Below, one piece after another: positions 42,315 through 52,483 of a stretch of DNA of 64,000 nt. A program made the translations under genes and the position numbers. The notes below the pieces were generated by a model. It worked only from the letters and a program-made list of their open reading frames with translations, searched no databases and was not told where the DNA came from. This DNA comes from Mycolicibacterium sp. CBMA 226 (GTDB lineage Bacteria > Actinomycetota > Actinomycetes > Mycobacteriales > Mycobacteriaceae), in NCBI RefSeq assembly GCF_009729075.1, contig NZ_VTGY01000020.1:310001-374000 (forward strand). The letters are read 5' to 3'. Position 1 is the first letter of the stretch. The number at the start of each line of letters is the position of its first letter.

Positions 42315-43448
42315 ATGCGCACCGCTATCTGCGACCAGCTCGGCATCGAATACCCGATCTTCGCCTTCACCCACTGCCGCGACGTGGTCGTGGCGGTCAG
42401 CAAAGCCGGTGGCTTCGGCGTGCTGGGTGCGGTCGGCTTCTCCCCCGAACAGCTCGAGATCGAGCTGAAATGGATCGACGAGAACATCGGCGACCACCCC
42501 TACGGTGTCGACATCGTCATCCCCAACAAATACGAGGGCATGGACCAGGTCGACCTCGACCCCGAGGTGCTCAAGAAACAGCTCAACGCCCTGGTACCCC
42601 AGGACCACCTCGATTTCGCCAAGAAGATCCTCGCCGACCACGGCGTGCCGGTCGACCACAGCGACGACGACGCCCTGCAGCTGTTGGGCTGGACCGAGGC
42701 GACCGCGACGCCGCAGGTCGAGGTCGCACTGCAGCACCCGAAGTGCACGCTGATCGCCAACGCGCTCGGCACTCCCCCGAAGGACATGATCGACCACATC
42801 CACGCCGAGGGCCGCAAGGTCGCCGCGCTGTGCGGCTCTCCGTCGCAGGCCCGTAAGCACGCCGACGCGGGCGTCGACATCATCATCGCCCAGGGCGGCG
42901 AGGCCGGCGGGCACAGCGGTGAGATCGGCTCAATCGTGCTGTGGCCCCAGGTGGTCAAGGAGGTCGCGCCGGTTCCGGTGCTGGCCGCCGGTGGCATCGG
43001 CAGCGGCCAGCAGATCGCCGCGGCGCTCGCGCTCGGCGCCCAGGGCGCCTGGACCGGCTCGCAGTGGGTGATGGTCGAGGAGAGCGAACACACCGAGCAG
43101 CAGCACGCCGCCTACGCCAAGGCCAGCAGCAAGGACACCGTGCGCAGCCGCTCGTTCACCGGCAAGCCGGCACGGATGCTGCGCAACGACTGGACCGAGG
43201 CCTGGGAGCAGGACGGCAACCCGAAGCCGCTCGGAATGCCGTTGCAGTACATGGTTTCCGGCATGGCGGTGGCCGCCACGCACAAGTACCCCAACGAGAG
43301 CGTCGACGTCGCGTTCAACCCCGTCGGCCAAGTGGTCGGACAGTTCACCAAGGTCGAGAAGACCGCCGCGGTCATCGAGCGCTGGGTGCAGGAGTACCTG
43401 GAGGCCACCGGCCGCCTCGAGGAACTGAACGAAGCCGCGTCTGTGTGA
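42315..43448 (+). CDS. Nitronate monooxygenase family flavoprotein
   Basis: A 377-residue FMN-dependent protein of the nitronate monooxygenase/2-nitropropane dioxygenase group. Landmarks are SKAGGFGVLGAVG, IIIAQGGEAGGHSG, VLAAGGIGSGQQIAAALALGAQG, and the GKPARMLRNDW segment. It is closer to Rv1533-type proteins as I recall them than to IpdC (Rv3553). AAGGAA lies 6 nt before ATG 42315. A KstR-type operator in front suggests a role in sterol catabolism, possibly on a steroid-CoA intermediate. Confidence 0.85.
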   Translation: MRTAICDQLGIEYPIFAFTHCRDVVVAVSKAGGFGVLGAVGFSPEQLEIELKWIDENIGDHPYGVDIVIPNKYEGMDQVDLDPEVLKKQLNALVPQDHLDFAKKILADHGVPVDHSDDDALQLLGWTEATATPQVEVALQHPKCTLIANALGTPPKDMIDHIHAEGRKVAALCGSPSQARKHADAGVDIIIAQGGEAGGHSGEIGSIVLWPQVVKEVAPVPVLAAGGIGSGQQIAAALALGAQGAWTGSQWVMVEESEHTEQQHAAYAKASSKDTVRSRSFTGKPARMLRNDWTEAWEQDGNPKPLGMPLQYMVSGMAVAATHKYPNESVDVAFNPVGQVVGQFTKVEKTAAVIERWVQEYLEATGRLEELNEAASV

Positions 43449-43530
43449 GGCCGCCGGCAGCGGGTTCCTCATCGCCGTCGGAGTGGTGATCCTGTTCGTC
43501 GGGGTTTGATTCTGCGGATTGGGTCCGGGC

Positions 43531-43630
43531 CACTCGACCTTCTTCGCCCTGAGCGCAGGGTCAACGACAGCCGGTTACTGACCCTGCACTGACGGTGCGG
43601 GTCACTCGACCTTTTTCGCCCAGACCGCAG
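43531..43630. repeat. Imperfect direct repeat, two copies 72 bp apart
   Basis: CACTCGACCTTCTTCGCC (43531-43548) and CACTCGACCTTTTTCGCC (43603-43620) differ by one base, and similarity continues for about ten bases (CTGAGCGCAG versus CAGACCGCAG). The sequence between contains an unrelated stretch. The role is unknown. Confidence 0.5.
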
Positions 43631-43711
43631 GCTGAATTGACTCCGCGATCAGGGCGCCGCCACCGCAATGGCAAGACCGCCGGATTTCGTCCTTCTCGAA
43701 CCCTCGGGTTC

Positions 43712-43731
43712 TATGTATGCTGCTATACATA
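43712..43731. promoter_or_regulatory. TetR-type operator palindrome
   Basis: TATGTAT-GCTGCT-ATACATA is a perfect 7-bp inverted repeat with a 6-bp spacer, 28 nt before the TetR ATG. Its position suggests autorepression of the operon. Confidence 0.65.
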
Positions 43732-43759
43732 ATTTGCCCCGCGCGAAGGGACCGCATTC

Positions 43760-44325
43760 ATGGCCAGCCCACGCGACCGCATGATCGCGTCTGCGGCACT
43801 GCTCATCCGCGAGCGCGGCGCACAGCCGACAGCCATCTCCGACGTCCTCGCGCACAGCGGCGCGCCACGTGGCTCGGCGTACCACCACTTCCCCGGCGGA
43901 CGCACTGAACTCCTCTGTGAAGCAATCGATTTCGCCAGCGATCACATCGCCCGCCGGATCGCCAAAGCCGGCACCGCGCTCGAGGCACTCGACGTGCTGG
44001 TCGACGGTTTCCGCACGCAGCTGACCGAGACCGGATTCCGGGCCGGCTGCCCGGTGGTCGCCGTCGCCGTCGAGGCCGACAACCCGCCGGTGATCGAACG
44101 CGCCGCCGCGGCCTTCACCCGCTGGCTGGGTCAACTCGAAGAACAACTGCAGTCCGACGGCGCCTCGGCCGAGCAGGCCGCAGAACTGGCCATGCTCGCC
44201 ACCACCGCCATCGAAGGCGCCGTGCTGGTGGCCCGCACCACCGGCTCCGTCACCCCATTGGACCTTGTGCATCGGCAGCTGCGCGCCCTCGTGTCTGCCG
44301 CGACCACCCCACGGAAGGCGTCCTC

Positions 44326-44329
<4 letters not shown>
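43760..44329 (+). CDS. TetR-family regulator
   Basis: A 189-residue repressor. The N-terminal helix-turn-helix reads IRERGAQPTAISDVLAHSGAPRGSAYHHFPGG; the C-terminal half (about 75-180) is a ligand domain with RAGCPVVAVAVEAD. It is likely to bind the palindrome just upstream. Its ATG overlap with the next gene (ATGA at 44326) indicates one operon. As I recall, the gene order and regulator resemble Rv0196. Confidence 0.85.
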
Positions 44330-46566
<2,237 letters not shown>

Positions 46567-47241
46567 CTAGGTGGCGACCGGGTCGTTGGGCAGGAGCAGC
46601 CGGTCGATGGTGCTCACGCTGTCGGGCGACAACCCGTTCCGCATGACGGCCTCCAGGAACTGTGCCGCAACGGTTTTCACCTTGACGTGGGTCAGTTGCG
46701 AGCGCCACGTCAGGATGTCGAACGCGCGGTCGGCGTCGATGCCGTATGCCGCCATGAGAATGCCCTTGGCCTGCTCGATGGTGGCGCGGGATTTCACGAC
46801 CTCTTTGATTTCCGACGTCAGGTCCGCCTGCATGGTCTCGGTGACATCGACGTAGTAGCCTTGGGTCCCGACCACCAGACCCGACTCGTCGGTCATATGG
46901 TCACCGACCACCACCACCCAATGGGTCTTTCCATCGACGTCGATGATCCGGTGCCGGCTGCTGAACAGTCCGCCCGCTCGCACGCGGTCCAGGATTTCGG
47001 CCACTCGGGCCCGGTCGTCGGGGTGTTTGTGACTGAGCAGCAACTCGGTCGTGGGCTCCACCCGTCCGGGCACGTAGCCGTGCATCTGCGCGACCTCTTC
47101 GGACCACACCCAGCGCTGATCGGCGACGAAGAACTTGAAACCGCCGGCTTTCGGCGAATGGCCGCCGGCGAGTACTGCGGCGACTTCCCAGTGCTCGGAC
47201 GCGTTGTCGGCATCGGCGTCATCAGCCAGTGCATCAGGCAT
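46567..47241 (-). CDS. PAS-ANTAR regulator
   Basis: A 224-residue cytosolic regulator. A PAS domain (about 35-130: FKFFVADQRWVWSEEVAQMHGY, HWVVVVGDHMTDESG) precedes an ANTAR RNA-binding domain (about 145-210: SRATIEQAKGILMAAYGI, then ILTWRSQLTHVKVKTVAAQF). It may antiterminate target transcripts in response to a signal bound by PAS. No operon partner is obvious. It is divergent from the Crp-family gene. Confidence 0.85.
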   Translation of the reverse strand: MPDALADDADADNASEHWEVAAVLAGGHSPKAGGFKFFVADQRWVWSEEVAQMHGYVPGRVEPTTELLLSHKHPDDRARVAEILDRVRAGGLFSSRHRIIDVDGKTHWVVVVGDHMTDESGLVVGTQGYYVDVTETMQADLTSEIKEVVKSRATIEQAKGILMAAYGIDADRAFDILTWRSQLTHVKVKTVAAQFLEAVMRNGLSPDSVSTIDRLLLPNDPVAT

Positions 47242-47364
47242 ACGGAACCAATCGTTGATCTCTATGAGGGCTATGCCAGGCCGTGCTGACGGTCGGCCCG
47301 CAAATAGTAGCCGCTATGTCAGATCACTGACATAGCAAATCACCCGCGCCCAGTCCCCGTCGAG

Positions 47365-47370
47365 TAACTT
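47365..47370 (+). promoter_or_regulatory. Leaderless -10 element of the Crp-family gene
   Basis: TAACTT with 6 nt to GTG 47377. It supports GTG 47377 over ATG 47383. Confidence 0.45.
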
Positions 47371-47376
47371 GCATTC

Positions 47377-48105
47377 GTGGGTATGGGGGTTCAGCCGAGC
47401 GATCTGCACCGCAACGCGGTGCTCGCCACACTCGACGCGAGCCGTCTCGACCGATTGCTGCCGCACATCCAGATCGATTTCAGCCCAATCGGCCACGTCG
47501 CCCAACGGGCCGGGAACGCGTTGAGCCACATCCACTTTCCGCTCGACTCGGTGTATTCGGTGTTGGCCGAATCTCAACACGGCGTCGGGATCGAGGTGGG
47601 CACCGTGGGATCAGAAGGCCTGGTCGGCATCGCCGGCCATCTCGGGGCGCGCAACAGCCGCCAGACGGTCGTCTGCTGGTGCGCCGGCGACACCGCCTAC
47701 CTCCCGGTCGACGAGTTCCTGGAGGAGACCACAGCGGCGGGGCCCTGGCACGACGCAATCGATCGGTTCACCGACTATCTGCTCATCCAGATGGCCCAGA
47801 ACGTGCTGTGCACCAGCCAGCACTCGGTGCGCGCGCGGTTGGCGCGCTGGCTCCTGGCCGCTCATGACCGCTATGACTGCAAACAATTCTCGAGCACCCA
47901 GGAAAGCCTCTCGCAGATGCTGGGCGTCCAGCGCCCGACCATCTCCGAAACAGCGGCACGGATGCAGCGCGAGGGCTTGATCATCTACCGGCGCGGCAAC
48001 ATCGAGATCGTCGACCGTGTCGCGCTCCGACAGATCGCCTGTGAGTGCTACCGCGTTGTCGACCAGGCGCTGACGGCCGTTCGCGAGGCGGGACCGGCCG
48101 GCTAA
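47377..48105 (+). CDS. Crp/Fnr-family transcription factor
   Basis: A 242-residue regulator. Residues about 20-130 form a cyclic-nucleotide-like sensor domain (HIHFPLDSVYSVL, GIEVGTVGSEGLVGIAG); the C-terminal helix-turn-helix reads TQESLSQMLGVQRPTISETAARMQREGLI. The conserved cAMP-contact Arg of CRP is not obvious, so the ligand is unknown. The stop overlaps the next, convergent gene by 4 nt. Confidence 0.85.
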   Translation: MGMGVQPSDLHRNAVLATLDASRLDRLLPHIQIDFSPIGHVAQRAGNALSHIHFPLDSVYSVLAESQHGVGIEVGTVGSEGLVGIAGHLGARNSRQTVVCWCAGDTAYLPVDEFLEETTAAGPWHDAIDRFTDYLLIQMAQNVLCTSQHSVRARLARWLLAAHDRYDCKQFSSTQESLSQMLGVQRPTISETAARMQREGLIIYRRGNIEIVDRVALRQIACECYRVVDQALTAVREAGPAG

Positions 48106-48554
48106 CCGGCGGGAGCCTCCGGAGCGGGCACTGGAGCTACCACCGGCGCCTGCGGCCCGGCCGGCATACCCGGGGGCGGTGTGGCGTTGGCGTCCATGGG
48201 CCGCTGTGCCAGCAGCACCAGGGCCTCCTTCGGGCTGATCTCGCGCTCCTGGACGGCTTGCCAGACGTCGCGCAGATACGACAGTTGATCGGTGTCCTGG
48301 GAGCCGTCCGCCGTGGTGGTGGTGTACGGCGGCAGATTCTGCGGGCTGGACAGGTGCGGCACCGGAGCGGCATTCGCCACCGGGACCGGCTTGCCGACCG
48401 GAGCGGCCGCGGGATCAACCGCCGACGTGTCGCTGGATTTGGTATCGGGCGCGGAGTCGTCGCCCCACGCCGGCGTTGCCGCCGCAACCGGCAGCAGCAA
48501 CGCTGCGCAGGCCAGCCCCGCGGCCCGGAATTTGACGTTGTCCAGGATTCTCAT
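48102..48554 (-). CDS. Secreted Pro-rich protein with a YLRDVW motif
   Basis: A 150-residue preprotein. The signal peptide (MRILDNVKFRAAGLACAALLLPVAAATPAWG) precedes a Pro/Ala/Asp-rich mature region. It carries one compact motif, QLSYLRDVWQAVQEREISPKEA, flanked by low complexity. This recalls YIRDLW in the secreted protein at 7.0-7.6 kb. Function unknown. Its end overlaps the Crp-family stop by 4 nt. Confidence 0.6.
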   Translation of the reverse strand: MRILDNVKFRAAGLACAALLLPVAAATPAWGDDSAPDTKSSDTSAVDPAAAPVGKPVPVANAAPVPHLSSPQNLPPYTTTTADGSQDTDQLSYLRDVWQAVQEREISPKEALVLLAQRPMDANATPPPGMPAGPQAPVVAPVPAPEAPAG

Positions 48555-48772
48555 CTATTGCCCTCCCGTCATCTCCGATAACCAATGGTGCTACAGGTGA
48601 CTGCGGTATTGCTGGGAATTGCCGGATCAATCTGGTGCGACCGTACGAATCCCAGCTCACGAATATCGCCACGATGTCACCGCTCCGGCCGGATTCGCTA
48701 CGACGAATAGTGCGCCACGATTCGGCGGTGAGCGGCATTCACCCAGAATCTGACGCGAATTATCTGCATAAC

Positions 48773-48819
48773 CTTGCGGCCCCGACTGGCACGCGGTACT
48801 AAATTGGAACACGTTGCAG
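48773..48819 (+). promoter_or_regulatory. KstR-controlled promoter of the CYP125 gene
   Basis: A perfect KstR-type site (TGGAACACGTTGCA) lies at 48805-48818, covering the expected transcription start. TTGCG and TACTAAATT stand 17 nt apart upstream. It matches the promoter at 42227-42273, with 6 mismatches in 47 bp and identical spacing. Confidence 0.85.
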
Positions 48820-48834
48820 AGTGAGGAGCGTCAC

Positions 48835-50094
48835 ATGGCGGCACCCAACATCCCAGCCGGATTCGACTTCACCGACCCCGATGTCTACGCCCAGCGACTG
48901 CCGGTGCAGGAACTCGCCGAACTGCGGCACGTCGCACCGATCTGGTGGAACGAACAGCCGCTGGGCAAGGGTGGCTTCGACGACGGCGGTTACTGGGTGG
49001 TGACGCGGCACAAGGACGTCAAGGAAGTGTCCCGGCGCAGCGACGTGTTCTCCAGCCAGCAGAAGACGGCGATCCCCCGATACCAGGACGGGACCGTCTC
49101 CGAGCAGATCGACCGCGGCAAGTTCGTGCTGTTGAACATGGACGCGCCGCACCACACCCATCTGCGCAAGATCATCTCGCGCATGTTCACCCCGCGGGCC
49201 GTCGAGTTGTTGCGGGACGAATTGAGCCGGCGCGCCCAACAGATCGTGCAGGAGGCCGCCGCCACGGGCCACGGCGACTTCGTCGAGCAGGTGTCGTGCG
49301 AGCTGCCACTACAGGCGATCGCCGGACTCATGGGCGTACCACAGGAAGACCGCAAGAAGCTGTTCCACTGGTCCAATCAGATGGTCGGCGACATGGATCC
49401 GGAATTCGCCGGCAACGACGCCATCACCGCTTCGGTCGAGCTGATCATGTACGGCATGGCCATGGCCGCCGACCGCGGTGCCAACCCGCGCGACGACCTG
49501 GTGACCCGGCTGGTGCAGGCCGACGTCGAGGGCCACAAGCTCTCCGACGACGAGTTCGGATTCTTCGTCATCCTGCTGGCGGTCGCCGGCAACGAGACCA
49601 CGCGCAACACCATCACCCAGGGCATGATGGCCTTCGCCGAGCACCCCGACCAGTGGGAACTGTTCAAGCGGGAACGTCCGGCCACGGCCGCCGACGAGAT
49701 CGTCCGCTGGGCGACGCCGGTGACCTCATTCCAGCGCACCGCGACGCAGGACACCGAACTCGGCGGCGTACCGATAAAGAAAGGCCAGCGGGTGGTGATG
49801 TTCTATCGGTCGGCCAACTTCGATGAAGAGGTATTCGACGACCCGTACGCGTTCAACATCATGCGCGACCCCAATCCGCATGTCGGCTTCGGTGGCACGG
49901 GCGCCCACTACTGCATCGGGGCGAACCTGGCCCGGATGACCATCGACCTCATGTTCAACGCCATCGCCGACCACATGCCGGATCTCCATCCACTCAGCGA
50001 GCCGGAGCGGCTACGGTCCGGCTGGCTGAACGGCATCAAGCACTGGCAGGTCGACTACACCGGCGTCAACGCAAGACCAGCCGCGGCGCAGTAG
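48835..50094 (+). CDS. cyp125: Cytochrome P450 CYP125 family, steroid C26/C27 hydroxylase
   Basis: A 419-residue P450 almost collinear with M. tuberculosis CYP125A1, which oxidises the cholesterol side chain. Landmarks are IWWNEQ near the N-terminus, LLNMDAPHHTHLRKIISRMFTPRAV, I-helix AVAGNETTRNTITQG, EIVRWATPVTSFQRTA, and the haem loop FGGTGAHYCIGANLA (Cys). GAGGAG lies 7 nt before ATG 48835. The KstR operator upstream supports sterol induction. The 3' end overlaps the convergent membrane gene by 29 nt. Confidence 0.95.
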   Translation: MAAPNIPAGFDFTDPDVYAQRLPVQELAELRHVAPIWWNEQPLGKGGFDDGGYWVVTRHKDVKEVSRRSDVFSSQQKTAIPRYQDGTVSEQIDRGKFVLLNMDAPHHTHLRKIISRMFTPRAVELLRDELSRRAQQIVQEAAATGHGDFVEQVSCELPLQAIAGLMGVPQEDRKKLFHWSNQMVGDMDPEFAGNDAITASVELIMYGMAMAADRGANPRDDLVTRLVQADVEGHKLSDDEFGFFVILLAVAGNETTRNTITQGMMAFAEHPDQWELFKRERPATAADEIVRWATPVTSFQRTATQDTELGGVPIKKGQRVVMFYRSANFDEEVFDDPYAFNIMRDPNPHVGFGGTGAHYCIGANLARMTIDLMFNAIADHMPDLHPLSEPERLRSGWLNGIKHWQVDYTGVNARPAAAQ

Positions 50095-50410
50095 GTTTGG
50101 GCCGGTCCGGGTAGTCGAGAAGCGACTGCCAGTAGTCGTCGGACAACTCCTGGCCCGAGCGCAGCACCAGCGCCAGCCCGGTCGCCATGGCGACCCCGAG
50201 CAAGCCGAGCCACAGCCCCACGAGAGCGATGACCACCCATAGTGCCGCGGTGAGGGCGGGCCACCGCGAGACGGCCAGCAATGCCGGCGCGAAGAAGAAA
50301 CCGGTACCGACGTACCAGGACGACCCCGTGCGGTCGGCCGCCATGACCGCCCGCAGCCACATCGGCGGCGCTTGCCTCGACGGGTCGGGTGCGAGGTGGG
50401 TCGTGGACAT
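50066..50410 (-). CDS. Small membrane protein convergent with CYP125
   Basis: A 114-residue protein with two helices (about 35-50 and 53-82). The ribosome site GTAGGAGG lies 8 nt before ATG 50410. It is divergent from the XRE regulator with a palindrome between, suggesting shared control. I recognise no family. The last nine codons overlap the CYP125 gene on the other strand. Confidence 0.65.
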   Translation of the reverse strand: MSTTHLAPDPSRQAPPMWLRAVMAADRTGSSWYVGTGFFFAPALLAVSRWPALTAALWVVIALVGLWLGLLGVAMATGLALVLRSGQELSDDYWQSLLDYPDRPKPTAPRLVLR

Positions 50411-50459
50411 CTTTGTCGCCTCCTACGTGCGTTGCCGGACGATTCGAGACTGTCCCCCT

Positions 50460-50490
50460 CAGGTAAGTGCCGCAATTACCTGACAGGTAG
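50460..50490. promoter_or_regulatory. Operator-like palindrome between the XRE and membrane-protein genes
   Basis: CAGGTAA (50460-50466) and TTACCTG (50476-50482) form a perfect 7-bp inverted repeat with a 9-nt spacer. A further half-site CAGGTAG follows at 50484-50490. Position and symmetry suit the XRE regulator acting on both divergent genes. Confidence 0.6.
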
Positions 50491-50525
50491 TCGTCAGCGA
50501 GACGGGCAGCCGGGACACTTGAGTC

Positions 50526-51323
50526 GTGACCGTCACCAGCGCCGCCCCGCCGCACTCGCCGCAACCCTTCGGAACGCTCATGCGGCAGTGGCGCCAACGG
50601 CGGCGTATCAGCCAGTTGGACCTGGCCATCGAGGCCGACGTGTCAGCGCGCCACCTCAGCTTCATCGAGACCGGCCGTTCGACTCCGAGCCGAGCGATGG
50701 TGCTCAAACTCGGCACCGTGCTGAACGTCCCTGCGCGAGAACAGAATCGCCTGTTGCTGGCCGCGGGCCACGCACCCGTGTACGCCGAGCGGTCGCTCGA
50801 CGATCCGGAGATGAGTGCGGTGCGCACCGGGGTCGACCGCGTCCTCGGCGCCTACGAACCGTTCCCCTGCCTGGCCGTCGACCATCTCTGGAACATCGTC
50901 GCCGCGAATTCCGGTATCGCGATCATGCTGCAGGAGGTGGCCCCAGAATTGCTCGAATCACCCAACGCCCTGCGTATTTCGCTGCATCCGGACGGACTCG
51001 CCCCGCGGATCCGCAATCTGGGACAGTGGCGCCATCACGTGATCGGCCGGCTGCGCCGTGAGGTTGCCGGCAGTGCGTCGGCCCAGCTGCACGACCTGTT
51101 GACCGAGATCGACGCCTACCCCGGCGGAGACGTCGAATCGTCGGATCTCGGAGGCGTCGCGGTGCCGCTGGAGATCGACGGCCCGGACGGCCAGGTGCTC
51201 ACGTTCCTCAGTACCGTCACGACCTTCGGCACGGCGCTGGACCTGACCGCCGCGGAACTGAGCATCGAGGCATTCCTGCCGGCCGACGACGTGACGGCGA
51301 ATGCCCTCAGGCCGGGCGGGTAG
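50526..51323 (+). CDS. XRE helix-turn-helix regulator with MmyB-like ligand domain
   Basis: A 265-residue regulator. The N-terminal domain reads LMRQWRQRRRISQLDLAIEA and ARHLSFIETGRSTPSR, a Cro/CI-type helix-turn-helix. Residues about 100-260 match the MmyB-like PAS-type ligand domain (FPCLAVDHLWNIVAANSG, PNALRISLHPDGLAPRI). GTG 50526 is preceded by GACACT at 6 nt. It probably binds the palindrome just upstream. Its ligand, perhaps a fatty acid in this family, is inferred only. Confidence 0.85.
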   Translation: MTVTSAAPPHSPQPFGTLMRQWRQRRRISQLDLAIEADVSARHLSFIETGRSTPSRAMVLKLGTVLNVPAREQNRLLLAAGHAPVYAERSLDDPEMSAVRTGVDRVLGAYEPFPCLAVDHLWNIVAANSGIAIMLQEVAPELLESPNALRISLHPDGLAPRIRNLGQWRHHVIGRLRREVAGSASAQLHDLLTEIDAYPGGDVESSDLGGVAVPLEIDGPDGQVLTFLSTVTTFGTALDLTAAELSIEAFLPADDVTANALRPGG

Positions 51324-51345
51324 CACCGCCCGGCCTGGGTGCGTG

Positions 51346-52071
51346 TCAGGCGGTGGCGCTCGTCGTGGTGCTATCGGCACCGGTTGGCTTGGTGCCGGCG
51401 GTGACCGTCTGATTCACGGTTGCCACCGCGACGCTCGGGTCGCCATCGGGATTGGCCTTGCCATCGGTCAGATATCCCTGCACGACCACCGGAGAGCCCG
51501 GCTTGAGCGCCCAGTCCGCTGCGGTGGGCACCAGCTTGTTGGTGGTGATGACGACCGAATGCGTGGCGCCGTCGCCCGTTAGCGCGCTCGCCGAGCCACC
51601 GAACGACTTGTTCGGTGCTGCTGGATCGAAGAGCGTGACAGACGCCATACCGACGCTGGAGCCGCTGTACGTCAACTTCACCTTGATGGGCTTCGGCGGG
51701 CAACCCGTCTGGCAGTCGGAACTGTCACCCTCCTGCCACACCGCGTCGACGGTCAAGGTCGCCCCAGTGCCCTGTGACGCGACGCAGTAGCCCGTGGAAC
51801 TGTCGAATGCCGATCCGGTTTGGCAGTGCTTGATGCCCACCGGTCCGGCGGGTCCGCACTTCTGGTAGGCGCCGGGATCGCCGGGGACCGGGACATAAGC
51901 CGCCGTCCCCCCGCTGACGTTGGCCTCCGAGCAGCTCTGCGCCGGCGCCTGCGGAAAGTCGGAAGTCGGCCGCGCTGCCGCGGGCCCTGAGCCGACCAGG
52001 CAGCCCGCCGTTATTGCGGCCGCGACGCCCAAACCACGCTTGGTGACAACTCTGAACATTGCAGTCCCCAT
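51346..52071 (-). CDS. Secreted protein with a CBM14-like Cys-rich domain
   Basis: A 241-residue preprotein. ATG 52071 is set by AGGAAGAG just upstream; ATG 52059 is possible. After the signal peptide (cleavage near GPAAARP) a 60-residue segment has six Cys: SCSEANV, AYQKCGPAG, KHCQTGSAFDSSTGYC. The pattern GDPGAYQKC and CxTGSAFDSSTGYC resembles chitin-binding type 14 (peritrophin-like) domains. The C-terminal part has TVDAVWQEGD and SDCQTGCPP. It is the last gene of the porin operon. The chitin link is only a pattern match. Confidence 0.65.
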   Translation of the reverse strand: MGTAMFRVVTKRGLGVAAAITAGCLVGSGPAAARPTSDFPQAPAQSCSEANVSGGTAAYVPVPGDPGAYQKCGPAGPVGIKHCQTGSAFDSSTGYCVASQGTGATLTVDAVWQEGDSSDCQTGCPPKPIKVKLTYSGSSVGMASVTLFDPAAPNKSFGGSASALTGDGATHSVVITTNKLVPTAADWALKPGSPVVVQGYLTDGKANPDGDPSVAVATVNQTVTAGTKPTGADSTTTSATA

Positions 52072-52084
52072 CCACTCTTCCTGA

Positions 52085-52483
52085 TCAGCACCCGTCGCCG
52101 ATCGTGTCCAGCGCCTTTGGCAGCCGCGGCGCAGGTACGGCGGTGTACTGGTAGCCGACGTTGTCGGAATCAAAGCCGATCATGTAGCAGAAACCCGGAC
52201 CCTGGGTCAGGTTGGCCGTCCAGTTGTTCAGCGTGGGTTCACATCTCGACTGGTCGACGTCACTGACCCGATAGGCCCGGTCGGGCTTTCCGGGCTCGTG
52301 TCGCCACTCGAGGAGGTACCCGAAGTGCGGCAAGGTGCACGGCCCGGCCGCGCGCGCCGACGACTGCGCGGACGCGCTCGTCGACGCCGACGTACCCGGG
52401 GCCCCGGAATGTTGGGCCGAACAGCCGGCGACCAGGGCGGCCACGACCGCCCCGGCCCCGGCTAATCTGTTGCCTCGCCTCAC
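52085..52483 (-). CDS. Small lipoprotein in the porin operon
   Basis: A 132-residue lipoprotein with lipobox VVAALVAGC and a Ser/Ala-rich linker. The mature domain has four Cys (in GPCTLPHFGY, QSRCEPTL, GFCYMIGF and IGDGC), fitting two disulfides. The start is GTG 52483, which overlaps the preceding stop as GTGA. I recognise no family. It is 13 nt before the next gene, so the four genes are one operon. Confidence 0.65.
   Translation of the reverse strand: MRRGNRLAGAGAVVAALVAGCSAQHSGAPGTSASTSASAQSSARAAGPCTLPHFGYLLEWRHEPGKPDRAYRVSDVDQSRCEPTLNNWTANLTQGPGFCYMIGFDSDNVGYQYTAVPAPRLPKALDTIGDGC

Larger units (their letters stand above)
43449..43759. other. Intergenic region with imperfect direct repeat and TetR operator
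   Basis: About 311 nt without a convincing gene. It holds a direct repeat of about 30 bp (43531-43559 and 43603-43630) and a palindrome next to the TetR gene, annotated separately. Confidence 0.5.

Noticed and set aside
42315..43448. Assignment of the nitronate monooxygenase as IpdC
   Set aside because: The wording of the sequence differs from Rv3553 as I recall it and is nearer to Rv1533; the KstR operator alone is not enough to name it.
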